A stretch of DNA of 64,000 bases from Gammaproteobacteria bacterium (GCA_017425245.1 JAFOOX010000014.1:1-64000), one strand, 5' to 3'. Shown: positions 39,555 to 48,210, numbered from the stretch's first letter. The notes: a model not told the origin generated them from the letters alone. Made by a program: numbers and translations.

Positions 39555-40346
39555 TCAGTTAAAGCTCTGTTCGGCGCCCGGGAAGGCGCCAGCCTGCACG
39601 TCCGCTACGTAGGCGGCCACTGCGGCGCGGACATCGCCATGGCTGGCCAGGAAATTCTTGGAGAACTTGGGTAGCCGTGGCGACAGCCCGAGCAGATCGT
39701 GCATCACCAGGATCTGGCCATCGGTGACTGCACCGGCGCCAATACCGATTACCGGTATGGCCAGTGCCTGGGTGATGCGCTCGGCCAGCGCCACCGGGAT
39801 GCACTCCAGCACCAGCAGCTGGGCGCCGGCGTCTTCGAGACGGCGGGCATCGTCGAAGATGGTGTCGGCCGCTGCCTGATCACGCCCCTGCACCTTGTAG
39901 CCGCCGAAGATGTTGACCGACTGCGGTGTCAGGCCGAGATGGCCACAGACAGGAACCGCCCGCTCGGTAAGGGCGCGGATGGTGGTTTCCAGCCACTGGC
40001 CGCCTTCCAGCTTGACCATGTTGGCACCGGCCTGCATCACCGCCGCGCTGCTGGCAAAGGCCTGTTCCGGGGTGGCGTAGCTCATGAACGGCAGGTCGGC
40101 GATCAGCAGGCAGTTAGGGCTGCCGGCGCGGACACAACGGGTGTGATAGGCGATCTGCTCGACGGTCACCGGCAGGGTGTCCGGGTGGCCTTGTAGCACC
40201 ATGCCAAGGGAGTCGCCGACCAGCATCACATCGATGCCGGCGGCCTCGAACAGGGTGGCGAAGGTGGCGTCATAGGCGGTGATGGTGGCGAACTTGCGCC
40301 CTTGCTGTTTGTACTGGCGCAAGGTGGCGGTGGTGGTGCGGCTCAT
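39555..40346 (-). CDS. panB: 3-methyl-2-oxobutanoate hydroxymethyltransferase
   Basis: 263 aa from ATG 40346 with GGAGG 6-7 nt upstream; the longer frame from 40424 is not used. PanB transfers a hydroxymethyl group to ketoisovalerate, the first pantoate step. Motifs [20 protein letters not shown] (given in part), [28 protein letters not shown] and [15 protein letters not shown] are intact. Confidence 0.97.
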   Translation of the reverse strand: MSRTTTATLRQYKQQGRKFATITAYDATFATLFEAAGIDVMLVGDSLGMVLQGHPDTLPVTVEQIAYHTRCVRAGSPNCLLIADLPFMSYATPEQAFASSAAVMQAGANMVKLEGGQWLETTIRALTERAVPVCGHLGLTPQSVNIFGGYKVQGRDQAAADTIFDDARRLEDAGAQLLVLECIPVALAERITQALAIPVIGIGAGAVTDGQILVMHDLLGLSPRLPKFSKNFLASHGDVRAAVAAYVADVQAGAFPGAEQSFN

Positions 40347-40425
40347 GGTGATCCTCCATTGGTCTGCCGGTGGGCAGTGGCGGTGGTGGTGGCAGCATAC
40401 CCGAAGGCAGCCCCCGGCCGGCAAC

Positions 40426-40908
40426 TTAGCCGGACAGCCGGGTCAGCGCTTGGTGGTGGTGGTTGGCAACGATGGTTGCCAACGGCCGGCCATCGGCCAG
40501 CACCAGTGTCGGCGCCACATCCAGCAGCGGTACCAGCACAAAGGCGCGTTCCAGCAGGCCCGGATGAGGTACGGTCAGCCGCGGTTCGTTGATCAGCTGA
40601 TCACCATAGAGCAGCAGATCCAGATCCAGAGTGCGCGCCCCCCAGCGTACCAGCCGTTGGCGGCCGTGGGCCTGCTCAATCGCCTGCAGTGCATCGAGCA
40701 ACGCCAGTGGGCTCAGTGTCGTCGCTACGGCAGCCACCGCATTGACGTAATCGGGCTGGTCCTGCGGCCCCATCGGCGCGCTGGCGTAGCGCGGCGACAG
40801 CGCCAGCAGCTGGCAGTCAGTCAGGGCCGCCAGTTGCCGAGCCGCCCCCTCGACCTGGGCCAGCGGCTGGTCGAGGTTGGCGCCAAGGCCAATATAGGCG
40901 GTGATCAC
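40426..40908 (-). CDS. folK: 2-amino-4-hydroxy-6-hydroxymethyldihydropteridine pyrophosphokinase
   Basis: 160 aa from GTG 40908. HPPK transfers pyrophosphate from ATP to the pterin for folate synthesis. Signatures are [11 protein letters not shown] near the start and [15 protein letters not shown] (the RxxRxxDxDxx motif, first Arg in RLVRWGAR). It begins 5 bp after pcnB, the usual partner order. Confidence 0.96.
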   Translation of the reverse strand: MITAYIGLGANLDQPLAQVEGAARQLAALTDCQLLALSPRYASAPMGPQDQPDYVNAVAAVATTLSPLALLDALQAIEQAHGRQRLVRWGARTLDLDLLLYGDQLINEPRLTVPHPGLLERAFVLVPLLDVAPTLVLADGRPLATIVANHHHQALTRLSG

Positions 40909-40913
40909 CCGTG

Positions 40914-42341
40914 TTACTCGCCGCTGCGCTTGGTGTTGCTGCGCTTGCCGCCACGGCGGCGGCGTGGCTTGCGGCTGGCCGGTGCCGGTGCGTCTGTCGC
41001 TTCGGCGGCCAGCTGTTCACGCTGCTCTGGCGGCGTCTGTTGGTAGTCGGTCCACCATTCGGCTAGGGCGGCGGTGTCGCCCCCCTCGACCAGCCCGCGC
41101 AGCAGCAGGAAGTCATAGGCAGCACGGAAGCGCGGGTCGATCAGCAGCTTGGCGGCACGCGCACCGCTGCGCTTGGGCAGCCGGTACTGCATCAGCCAGA
41201 TCTCGCGCACGATGGCGCCAAAGCGACGGGGCAGAGCCACTGAGCGCTGCTGGTCATCGAGCAGATCGCTGCTGGCGACATTGAGGGCGTCACCGAAGGC
41301 CAGGCCCCCCTGACTGGTCAGCTCGCGGATGCGGCGCTGCAGCACCGGCCACAGCAGGGCTGCGAACAGGAAGGCCGGGGTGATGCGCTGATCGTTTTTG
41401 ACCCGCGCATCGGTGTTGGCAAAGGCTGCCTCGATAAAGCGCTCATCGACGCTGTCGCCCTTGGGGGTGAGCACCGGGTTGAGCAGCGGGAACAGCTGCT
41501 GGAACAGGCCAAACTGGCGCAGCATGCGGTAGTTGCCTACGGCATGGCCGGCCATGAACAGCTTCTGGAACTCTTCAAACAGGCGCGCCGGCGGGATCTG
41601 GCCGAGCAGCGGGGCCAGCTGGCTGATGGGGGCGGCGGCCTCTTTGCTCAGGGTCATGTCGAGCTTGGTGGAGAAGCGCACCGCGCGCAGCATGCGCACT
41701 GGATCTTCGCGATAGCGGACCGCCGGATCGCCAATCAGGCGCAGGCGGCGGGCCTGCAGATCAGACAGGCCATCGGCAAATTCCCAGACGCTGAAATCGG
41801 CGATGTTGTAATAAAGGGCGTTGACCGTGAAGTCGCGGCGCTCCGCATCCTCTTCGATCGAGCCGTAGACGTTGTCGCGCAGGATCATCCCCGACTCATG
41901 GCGCTTGCTGGCTTTGCTCGGCGGGGCCTCATCCTCGTCATCGGCGCCGTCGCGCTCCTCCGGCGCATGATGGCCACGGAAGGTGGCCACTTCGACCACG
42001 TCGCGACCAAAGAGGATATGAGCCAGGCGGAAGCGGCGGCCGACCAGGCGGCAGTTGCGGAACAGGGCATAGACCTGCTCCGGGGTGGCATCGGTACAGA
42101 TATCGAAATCCTTGGGTTTCAGCCCCAGCAGCAGATCGCGCACCCCGCCCCCCACCAGAAAGGCCTTGTAGCCCGCCTTGTTGAGGCGATAGAGCACCTT
42201 GAGGGCGTTATCGCTGATATCGGCCCGCGAGATGCTGTGGTCGGCGCGGGCGATCACCGTAGGTTCAAGACCACGACTGCGTACGGGAACACGCTGGCGA
42301 CCGGCGACACGCTGCACCAGGCCGATAATGCGGGTGAAAAT
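40914..42341 (-). CDS. pcnB: Poly(A) polymerase I, apparent AUU start
   Basis: 475 aa from ATT 42341. PcnB adds poly(A) tails that speed RNA decay. From ATT the protein reads (M)FTRIIGLVQRV, matching the E. coli N-terminus (M)FTRV, and GAGGTG lies 4 nt upstream. The first in-frame conventional codon is GTG 42317, eight codons in, with no good Shine-Dalgarno. Nucleotidyltransferase motifs: LVGGGVRDLLLG, DFDICTDA, CRLVGRRFRLAH and EDAERRDFTVNALYYN. The C-terminus is Arg/Lys-rich (RKPRRRRGGKRSNTKRSGE). E. coli pcnB is known to start at AUU. Confidence 0.9.
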   Translation of the reverse strand: MFTRIIGLVQRVAGRQRVPVRSRGLEPTVIARADHSISRADISDNALKVLYRLNKAGYKAFLVGGGVRDLLLGLKPKDFDICTDATPEQVYALFRNCRLVGRRFRLAHILFGRDVVEVATFRGHHAPEERDGADDEDEAPPSKASKRHESGMILRDNVYGSIEEDAERRDFTVNALYYNIADFSVWEFADGLSDLQARRLRLIGDPAVRYREDPVRMLRAVRFSTKLDMTLSKEAAAPISQLAPLLGQIPPARLFEEFQKLFMAGHAVGNYRMLRQFGLFQQLFPLLNPVLTPKGDSVDERFIEAAFANTDARVKNDQRITPAFLFAALLWPVLQRRIRELTSQGGLAFGDALNVASSDLLDDQQRSVALPRRFGAIVREIWLMQYRLPKRSGARAAKLLIDPRFRAAYDFLLLRGLVEGGDTAALAEWWTDYQQTPPEQREQLAAEATDAPAPASRKPRRRRGGKRSNTKRSGE

Positions 42342-42488
42342 AGGACACCTCAGGAGGTTGCGACGGCAAATTGGTGCACATCTTAACCGAATAGCGGTGA
42401 GCCCCCCAAGTGGCCCGGGACCCGGTTATCGCTCGTCAACCGGCTATTTGCGCCGCAAATGGACCACAGGCGGTCGCTGATGGCTGGT

Positions 42489-42839
42489 CTAAGAGGCCGG
42501 GGTGTCGTCTCCGGGTGGGGTGGCGGGAGGGGACTGCAGGCTGGTGAGCAGGCCGGTCAGTGCCTGAATCAAGGTTGCGGCATCGACCATGGGGTGGGCG
42601 AAGGCGGCCGCCGGCGGTGGCGCAACCGCCGCCGGGGCAGCAGGGCGGCGCAGCTGATCCAGCAATACTCCCCCCGCTGCGGCCAGTAACAGGGTCAGGG
42701 GTGAGCCGAGCAGCTGGTCAAGGCCCTGATCGATCGCGGCCTGCTGCTCAGCGATCGCCTGACGGCGACCCGCGATGCGCGTCTGCACGGCGTCAATGCG
42801 CCGGCTCAGTCGCCGCTGACGGCCGATACCGAGGCTCAT
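42489..42839 (-). CDS. YqjK-like small protein
   Basis: 116 aa from ATG 42839, overlapping the YqjE-like stop by 4 nt (ATGA). The N-terminus is Arg-rich and helical (RQRRLSRRIDAVQTRIAGRR), then a hydrophobic segment around PLTLLLAAAGGVLLDQL and a Pro/Ala-rich end. Position after YqjD- and YqjE-like genes fits the yqjD-yqjE-yqjK operon, but sequence support for the name is weak. Confidence 0.6.
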   Translation of the reverse strand: MSLGIGRQRRLSRRIDAVQTRIAGRRQAIAEQQAAIDQGLDQLLGSPLTLLLAAAGGVLLDQLRRPAAPAAVAPPPAAAFAHPMVDAATLIQALTGLLTSLQSPPATPPGDDTPAS

Positions 42840-43246
42840 GGTGAGGTCCGTCCGCTGGTTGGGCGGCGTCGTTCGCGCGGACTGCCGACGGTGCTCCGCG
42901 GGGCCATGGCCAGCAGGCAGAGCACCACCGCCAGCAGCGACAGCGGCACCACCATCAACACCGCGCCGCTGGCGTTCATGCCGCGCTCCAGCAACCACAA
43001 CACAGTGCCGATCAGCAGTGCCAGCCAGGCGCTGATCAGGGTGACCACCAGCATCACCCCATAGAGTACGCGCCGCACCATTCCCGCCAGGGTGTACTGT
43101 GCCTGCAGCCGCAGCAGTTGCAGCTGGTCGAGCAGCAGGGCAGCCAGCTCCTGGATCAGCGCCGAACTACTGGCAACCAGCGCCGGAGCGCTGGTTGCCA
43201 GAGGGTCAGTTCCACGAGTGGCCCCTTCGGGCTCCGCGTTAGCCAT
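42836..43246 (-). CDS. YqjE-like phage-holin-family membrane protein
   Basis: 136 aa from ATG 43246; the longer frame to 43345 overlaps the upstream gene and is not used. An N-terminal amphipathic part (LATSAPALVASSSALIQEL) precedes two long hydrophobic helices (VLYGVMLVVTLISAWLALLI and AVLMVVPLSLLAVVLCLLA). This is the layout of YqjE/Actinobacterial_Holin_X proteins. It overlaps both neighbours. Confidence 0.75.
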   Translation of the reverse strand: MANAEPEGATRGTDPLATSAPALVASSSALIQELAALLLDQLQLLRLQAQYTLAGMVRRVLYGVMLVVTLISAWLALLIGTVLWLLERGMNASGAVLMVVPLSLLAVVLCLLAMAPRSTVGSPRERRRPTSGRTSP

Positions 43247-43511
43247 GGCGCGAACGCACCAGCCAGCTGAGCAGAAAGCCGGTGGCCACGGCAATGCCGA
43301 TGGCTGCCAAGGGCTTTTCGCGGATCTGACAGCGGCAGCTTTCACTCAGGCGGCGTTGCACATCGTGCAGTTGTTCACCCTTGTGGCTCAGCAGCTGGGC
43401 CAGCTGGCTGGCGCCGTTGGCCAGGCTATCGACGGCACCATGGCTGGTAGCGGCCAGCTGATCGACGCCGTTGTGGACGCTGGTCAGCGTATCTGGGTTT
43501 TGTTGGTCCAT
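43239..43511 (-). CDS. DUF883 (YqjD/ElaB family) membrane protein
   Basis: 90 aa from ATG 43511, chosen because AAGGAGA lies about 8 nt upstream; ATG 43529 lacks one. A helical soluble region is followed by the family end REKPLAAIGIAVATGFLLSW and a basic tail (LVRSRHG). ElaB/YqjD proteins tether stationary-phase ribosomes to the inner membrane in E. coli. A Cys pair (CRCQ) just before the anchor is unusual. First gene of a three-gene overlapping unit. Confidence 0.82.
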   Translation of the reverse strand: MDQQNPDTLTSVHNGVDQLAATSHGAVDSLANGASQLAQLLSHKGEQLHDVQRRLSESCRCQIREKPLAAIGIAVATGFLLSWLVRSRHG

Positions 43512-43615
43512 CTCAGGTCTCTCCTTCATGTTAAGCAGGGCGCTCAGCGGTGGTTAACGACAAGCCGCCGCCGGCACCAAACCGGCGGGATGGCCGGTGG
43601 CGACAATAAATGCGG

Positions 43616-43933
43616 TTATTTCAATTGCATGTCGTTGGTCACGGCCTTGACCCCCTCGACGTCGCGGGTCAGTTTGACCGCCTTGTCGATGTCGGCCTGG
43701 GAGCTGACGAAACCCGTGAGCTGCACTTCGCCCTTGAAGGTTTCGACATTGATCTCGGCAGACTTAAGGCTAGGGTCGCCAAATACGGCTGCTTTGACCT
43801 TGGTGGTGATGACGGTGTCGTCAAGGTACTCACCCGTACCTTCGGTTTTCTTGTCGGAGGCACAGGCGGTCAGGGCCACGCTGCCTGCAAACAGGGCGGC
43901 GACGGCCAAACGGCTAAACAGTGAAGGGTTCAT
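43616..43933 (-). CDS. BON-domain lipoprotein (OsmY-like)
   Basis: 105 aa from ATG 43933. A lipoprotein signal ends in LTAC (Cys near 24). One BON domain follows: DDTVITTKVKAAVFGDPSLK, INVETFKGEVQLTGFV and VEGVKAVTNDMQL. BON proteins are envelope-stress or osmotic-stress factors that bind phospholipid. It is monocistronic, 105 bp downstream of the YqjD-like start. Confidence 0.88.
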   Translation of the reverse strand: MNPSLFSRLAVAALFAGSVALTACASDKKTEGTGEYLDDTVITTKVKAAVFGDPSLKSAEINVETFKGEVQLTGFVSSQADIDKAVKLTRDVEGVKAVTNDMQLK

Positions 43934-44088
43934 AATCGATTCCTCAGGTTGCTGCCAGGTGGCGGGCGAACCGGGATGGTTGCGTGGGTCACTCGGCACG
44001 GGCGCAGGGCAGACAGCTCACCTGACGCCTGATCAGGATGACGGTTGGTACCGCCGTTGTCGGTTGGCTGGGACACATAGGCGGTGGT

Positions 44089-44235
44089 TCAGATCCGGCG
44101 GCCACGAATAAAGCGGACCAGAATCACCACCACGGCCAATACCAGCAGCAGGTGGATGAAGCCGCCCATGGTGTATGACGACACCAGTCCCAGCGCCCAA
44201 AGCACCAGCAGCACGATGGCAATTGTTTCTAACAT
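44089..44235 (-). CDS. lmo0937-family (DUF5670) membrane peptide
   Basis: 48 aa, below most gene-finder limits. It reads MLETIAIVLLVLWALGLVSS, then YTMGGFIHLLLVLAVVVILV and RFIRGRRI. Two hydrophobic helices around SSYTMGGFIH are the family hallmark. GGAGAAC lies about 4 nt upstream of ATG 44235. Members sit beside stress genes in many bacteria; function is unknown. It is divergent from the Crp/Fnr-type gene, sharing the intergenic region that holds two palindromes. Confidence 0.85.
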   Translation of the reverse strand: MLETIAIVLLVLWALGLVSSYTMGGFIHLLLVLAVVVILVRFIRGRRI

Positions 44236-44304
44236 GAGTGTTCTCCGGTGGCGTCTGGCCACTCGCCAGCTTCAGCACTTTAGGCCCGCAACAGGCCCGT
44301 TGTC

Positions 44305-44320
44305 GGTGCGCCAGCGAACC
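44305..44320. promoter_or_regulatory. Palindromic operator-like site 1
   Basis: GGTGCGCCAGCGAACC is a near-perfect 16-bp inverted repeat (GGTKCGC/GCGMACC). Its core matches site 2. It lies between the divergent lmo0937-family gene and the Crp/Fnr regulator gene. Confidence 0.55.
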
Positions 44321-44354
44321 AAAGACGTCAATTTTCCGGCTGTGGCTGCCGTTA

Positions 44355-44370
44355 TGTGCGCTAGCGAACA
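44355..44370. promoter_or_regulatory. Palindromic operator-like site 2
   Basis: TGTGCGCTAGCGAACA is a 16-bp inverted repeat (TGTKCGCTAGCGMACA). It lies exactly 50 bp from site 1, nearly five helical turns, and 68 bp before the regulator's ATG. The half-site TGTKCG is plausible for a Crp/Fnr-family HTH. Confidence 0.55.
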
Positions 44371-44438
44371 GAAGGATTGCCCTAATCAACTAGGCTGCTG
44401 GAGAACACCAACACCAACACCCAGACACGGAGGTCGAG

Positions 44439-45227
44439 ATGTCCGGTTCGCCCAATCCTCTGCAGAATCATCTGCTCGCCGCCCTGCCGCCGGAGAGCTA
44501 TGCGCGCTTGGCGCCCCACCTGGAACTGGTGGCCATGCCACTGGGCAAAGTGCTGTGTGAATCAGGTGCCTTTCAGCGTTATGTCTACTTTCCGACCGAC
44601 TGCATCATTTCGCTGCTCTATGTCATGAGCGATGGCGCCTCGGCTGAGATCTCGGTGGTCGGTAATGAGGGACTGGTGGGTGTCGCCGTGTTTATGGGCG
44701 GCGAGAGCACCACCAGCAAGGCGCTGGTGCAGAGTGCCGGCCATGCCTACCGGCTGCTCGGCCAGCGGCTGAAGGATGAGTTTAACCTTCATGGCGATCT
44801 GCTGGTGCTGATGCTGCGCTATTCGCAATCGCTGATCACCCAGATGGCGCAGACGGCAGTGTGTAACCGTCACCACAGCATCGACCAGCAGTTGTGCCGC
44901 TGGTTGCTGCTGTCGCTGGATCGTCTCAGTGGCAACCAGCTGGTGATGACTCAGGAGCTGATCGCCAACATGCTCGGGGTGCGCCGTGAAGGGGTGACCG
45001 AAGCTGCGGGCAAGTTGCACCGCGCCGGGGTGATTGAATATAGCCGCGGTCACATCACGGTGCTCGATCGTGCCCGGCTGGAAGAGCTGAGCTGCGAGTG
45101 CTATGCCGTGGTCAAAAAAGAGACCGACCGGCTGCTGCCGCATGTGGCAGCAGCCAATCAGTCCAAGGGGCCACCGTCGGATCCGTCCGACCGGCTGCTG
45201 AACTCGCTAGCCGCATCACGTGAATGA
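44439..45227 (+). CDS. Crp/Fnr-family transcription regulator
   Basis: 262 aa. A cyclic-nucleotide-binding-like domain (about 20-150) has VYFPTDCIISLLYVMSDGA and VVGNEGLVGVAVFMGG, the pattern of the atypical group that lacks the cAMP-binding RxS motif. A long dimerisation helix and a Crp-type winged HTH (about 165-225; MTQELIANMLGVRREGVTEAA, quoted partly) follow. There are no FNR-type Cys clusters. Its central place among small envelope-stress genes suggests it regulates them and itself; that is inference. Confidence 0.88.
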   Translation: MSGSPNPLQNHLLAALPPESYARLAPHLELVAMPLGKVLCESGAFQRYVYFPTDCIISLLYVMSDGASAEISVVGNEGLVGVAVFMGGESTTSKALVQSAGHAYRLLGQRLKDEFNLHGDLLVLMLRYSQSLITQMAQTAVCNRHHSIDQQLCRWLLLSLDRLSGNQLVMTQELIANMLGVRREGVTEAAGKLHRAGVIEYSRGHITVLDRARLEELSCECYAVVKKETDRLLPHVAAANQSKGPPSDPSDRLLNSLAASRE

Positions 45228-45247
45228 TGCAGCCATAGCGCGGATCC

Positions 45248-46084
45248 CTAACGGGCCGCAGTCTGTGGGGCATTGACGATCACCACCTCGACCCGACGGT
45301 TCTGCTGACGGCCGCTTGAGGTGTCGTTACCGGCGACTGGCCAGCTCTCCCCTTTGCCCGTGGCCACCACTCGGTTGGCGGCAATGCCCTGACTGATCAG
45401 GAAATCGCGCACCGCCTCGGCTCGCCGTTGCGACAGGCTGATATTGGACGACTCGCTGCCGACGCTGTCGGTATGGCCCTCGATCATCACAGTCCGTTGC
45501 GGATACTGGTTGAGAAAGGCCGCCAGCTTGAGCAGATGGCTGGTGGCGCCACCGCGCAGCGCTGACTTGCCCGTGTCGAACAGCAGATCACCGAGGGTGA
45601 CCACCAGCCCTCGTTCGGTTTCGCGGGCATTCAGCTCATCAATTTGTTGCTGCAGGTCGGCCGACTGCTGCTCGGCTGCATCGGTGGCAGCACGGGCGTT
45701 GTCATGAGCCTGATCGGCTTCGGCCGTGCGCGCGTCCAAACGCATGCTATCGCTCTCTTGGCTCAGTGCTTTACGCTGGTCCTCCAGCAGCCGCGCCTGG
45801 CCAAAAGCCGACGCGATGGCCACCTTGTGGTCCGCCATGTAGGTCAGGTGCTCCGCCAGCGCTGGATCCGTTTGCGGCTGTTCGGCCGCAACCACCGCCC
45901 GTTCCGCAGCGGCCATGGCCATCGGCACTCGGCTGGCCAGCGCATTGTCGGCTTGCAGTTGGCTGAGGGTCTGCCGGGCCGCCGTTGGCCCTTCGGGGGC
46001 GGGCGGCGGCATGGCGCAGCCACCCAGCCACAGAGCCAGCGCCAGCGCCGTCAGCGGCCGTCGTTGTTGAGTGAAGATGTTCAT
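45248..46084 (-). CDS. OmpA-family lipoprotein with DUF4398 N-terminus
   Basis: 278 aa. The signal ends in lipobox LGGC (Cys near 23). A helical DUF4398-like part (about 35-155, Ala/Gln/Glu-rich coiled coil) precedes a C-terminal OmpA peptidoglycan-binding domain: LFDTGKSALRGGA, IEGHTDSVGSESSN and LSQRRAEAVRDFL. It would link the outer membrane to the cell wall. Its ATG overlaps the stop of the upstream DUF4398 gene (ATGA). Confidence 0.9.
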   Translation of the reverse strand: MNIFTQQRRPLTALALALWLGGCAMPPPAPEGPTAARQTLSQLQADNALASRVPMAMAAAERAVVAAEQPQTDPALAEHLTYMADHKVAIASAFGQARLLEDQRKALSQESDSMRLDARTAEADQAHDNARAATDAAEQQSADLQQQIDELNARETERGLVVTLGDLLFDTGKSALRGGATSHLLKLAAFLNQYPQRTVMIEGHTDSVGSESSNISLSQRRAEAVRDFLISQGIAANRVVATGKGESWPVAGNDTSSGRQQNRRVEVVIVNAPQTAAR

Positions 46085-46491
46085 TGTTTGACCTCCGCAT
46101 TACGTTGCAGCTCTTGGCGCAGCACATCCAGGCTTTGCTGCGTCTGCTGATTGATGACCCGGGCTTTGGCTTCGTCGGTTTTGGCCAGCGCCAACATGGC
46201 ATCCACTTCGGCTTGCTGAGCCAGACGCTCGGCGCGCACCATCTCCTCTGCTACTACCGCTGCCCGTGCCTTCACCAGCTTGTCGCGGGCAGCCGCCAGA
46301 TCCGCAGATGCATACTCGCCGGCCTTGTCGCGTTCGGCCGAGGTGATGGCCTGTTCCGCTGCCTGCAGGGCGCTGTCAGGTGGTGGTGGGGCGGCACAGG
46401 CCGCCAGGGTCAACATGGCCAAAGCGGCAGTCAGCTGGGCGTAGCCCTTCGGCCACAGCCGCAGACTCATGTGTGGTTTGCTATCAGTCAT
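46081..46491 (-). CDS. DUF4398 lipoprotein
   Basis: 136 aa from ATG 46491, with GAGGAGAG about 7 nt upstream. The lipobox is LAAC. The rest is a charged Ala-rich helical domain (ALQAAEQAITSAERDKAGEY and later AERLAQQAEVDAMLALAKT), the DUF4398 pattern. It is coupled to the OmpA-type gene, and the two probably act together in the envelope. The 262 bp upstream (46492-46753) hold no gene; TGTGCGAGGCACA near 46554 is a short palindrome of unknown meaning. Confidence 0.85.
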   Translation of the reverse strand: MTDSKPHMSLRLWPKGYAQLTAALAMLTLAACAAPPPPDSALQAAEQAITSAERDKAGEYASADLAAARDKLVKARAAVVAEEMVRAERLAQQAEVDAMLALAKTDEAKARVINQQTQQSLDVLRQELQRNAEVKQ

Positions 46492-46753
46492 CGGGATCTC
46501 TCCTCGTCAGGCCGGCCACCGCTTGTGGTCTTGGCCAGTACACCGTCGGTTGTGCGAGGCACAGGGATGCAGACAAAACGACCTGCATCCCAACTGCTGC
46601 TGGACGGTAGTGAATGGTCAGGGAGGTACAGCCACCATCAGCACAGGCTGAGGCGAGATCCCCGGATGTGGGTCAACTGGGGCCGTTGTTTAGCAACAGT
46701 GGCTGGCGGTCAGCCAACGGGCCGCAGGTGACAGGGCCGGGACAAACGGCGAG

Positions 46754-46966
46754 TTAATCGCCGAACGAATCGAGAAAGCGCGATACCTGCCGATCCGCCT
46801 CGTCACGGCTGATGGCGTAACGCTCCTCAACCAGCCCGGACAACTTTTGGGCGTGGCCTTCACTCTGCAGCAACTCGTCGTCGGTCAGTTTGCCCCAGGC
46901 CACTTTGGCGGAGCCGACCCGTTGCTCCCATTTGCCACCAAGCTGGGTGGCTCTGCTGCTGCTCAT
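46754..46966 (-). CDS. CsbD-family stress protein
   Basis: 70 aa. CsbD/YjbJ pattern: GGKWEQRVGSAKVAWGKLTDDEL followed by EGHAQKLSGLVEERYAIS (both given in part of the whole). YjbJ is an abundant stress- and stationary-phase protein of unknown activity. Its ATG overlaps the stop of the preceding small gene. Confidence 0.85.
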   Translation of the reverse strand: MSSSRATQLGGKWEQRVGSAKVAWGKLTDDELLQSEGHAQKLSGLVEERYAISRDEADRQVSRFLDSFGD

Positions 46967-47157
46967 GAGCGGCGGGCCGGTCGCTCACCGGTGCCGGGGG
47001 CGACGATCTTGTGATCCGAACCCGGTGCAACCTTGCTCGGCTGCGGCTGTTGTTGCGGTTTGGGCAGCGGCTTGCCGGCCGGGGCCTTGTCCTGGCCGAT
47101 GTTGCCAGCCTGGATCGGGGTGATCTGGCTGTCGCGACGGTTTTGGGGATTGTTCAT
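46963..47157 (-). CDS. Small Pro/Gln/Lys-rich protein
   Basis: 64 aa from ATG 47157 (MNNPQNRRDSQITPIQAGN); the frame extends to 47190 but that start looks poorer. No domain is recognised. It is low-complexity (KPLPKPQQQPQPSK) and basic, and overlaps the CsbD gene by 4 nt, suggesting co-translation. Probably a disordered stress peptide. Confidence 0.6.
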   Translation of the reverse strand: MNNPQNRRDSQITPIQAGNIGQDKAPAGKPLPKPQQQPQPSKVAPGSDHKIVAPGTGERPARRS

Positions 47158-47282
47158 GATAAGCCTCATTGTGGCCGCCGGGCTGCGCAAGATTGCGGGT
47201 TACCGGCCAGCAAACAATGGCAGCTTGTAGCCATGGCGTCGGTGCGCTGGCCCGCTTAGCGGCAGATTGTGATAGCGGGCGG

Positions 47283-48182
47283 TTAAGGGGCGAGCTGCTG
47301 CTCGCGCACCGCCGGCAGGCGGTTGCGCTGGTAGTGGCTAACGGCCCAGGCCAGCAATTCGGCGGCAGGGGCGCCGGTCAGTGATATTGGCGGCGGCAGC
47401 CCGAGAAAGCGCAGTGCGGCGTTCAGATTGGCGCTGGCCCGATCGGCGTCGATGGCCGGCGCGTGGTTCTGTTTCGACAGCTTGTGGCCGGGGGCCACCA
47501 CCGCCAGCGGCAGATGGCCGTATGCGGGCGGTGTCGCCCCGAGGGCGTGGATCAGGGCCAGCTGACTGGGGGTTGCCTCTACCAGATCGGCACCGCGCAC
47601 CACATGGCTGATGCCCTGAGCCAGATCATCGGCGACCACCGCCAGCGGATAGCCCCACAGCCCATCACTACGTTTGACCACCATGTCGTCACTGGCCTGT
47701 GCTGGCGCAACGCGGATCGGCCCCAGCAGCAGATCATCAAACTGGTCAACGGGGTTGACATTGGCAAAGCGCAGGGCGCCCGGTAGCGGGCTAGCCAAGG
47801 CGCGGCAGGCAGCGCCCTGATGGCCGCCCTGAGCCTTGATCTGGCTGCGGCGGCAGTGGCAGACATAGAGCAAGCCCTGCTGCTGCAGCTGGTCGAGCAG
47901 CTGTTGATAGGCGTCGCTGCGCTGGCTCTGGTACAGCGGCTGGCGATCCCAGGTCAGGCCGTGGGCTTCCAGCTGCTGCAGGATCAGGCTATCGGCGCCC
48001 GGCTGCTGACGCGGCGGATCGATGTCTTCGATGCGCACCAGCCATTCACCGCCGTGGCTGCGTGCATCCAGCCAGCTGCCAAGGGCAGCGATCAGCGAAC
48101 CAAAGTGGAGTGGCCCCGACGGACTGGGGGCAAAACGGCCGCGATAGGCGACAGGCGGGTACAGGAAGTGCGACCACAGCAT
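47283..48182 (-). CDS. gluQ: Glutamyl-Q tRNA(Asp) synthetase
   Basis: 299 aa. A truncated GluRS paralogue that attaches glutamate to queuosine of tRNA(Asp). Motifs: RFAPSPSGPLHFGSL (HIGH region), VRIEDIDPPR, a zinc-site-like YVCHCRRSQIK...ACR and KLSKQNHA (KMSKS-like). It has no anticodon-binding domain, as expected. It depends functionally on queuosine made with QueG, also in this window. Normally next to pcnB; here about 5 kb of stress genes intervene. Confidence 0.95.
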   Translation of the reverse strand: MLWSHFLYPPVAYRGRFAPSPSGPLHFGSLIAALGSWLDARSHGGEWLVRIEDIDPPRQQPGADSLILQQLEAHGLTWDRQPLYQSQRSDAYQQLLDQLQQQGLLYVCHCRRSQIKAQGGHQGAACRALASPLPGALRFANVNPVDQFDDLLLGPIRVAPAQASDDMVVKRSDGLWGYPLAVVADDLAQGISHVVRGADLVEATPSQLALIHALGATPPAYGHLPLAVVAPGHKLSKQNHAPAIDADRASANLNAALRFLGLPPPISLTGAPAAELLAWAVSHYQRNRLPAVREQQLAP

Positions 48183-48210
48183 GAGGTGGGCTCAAGGGGG
48201 TTAAAAGCAG

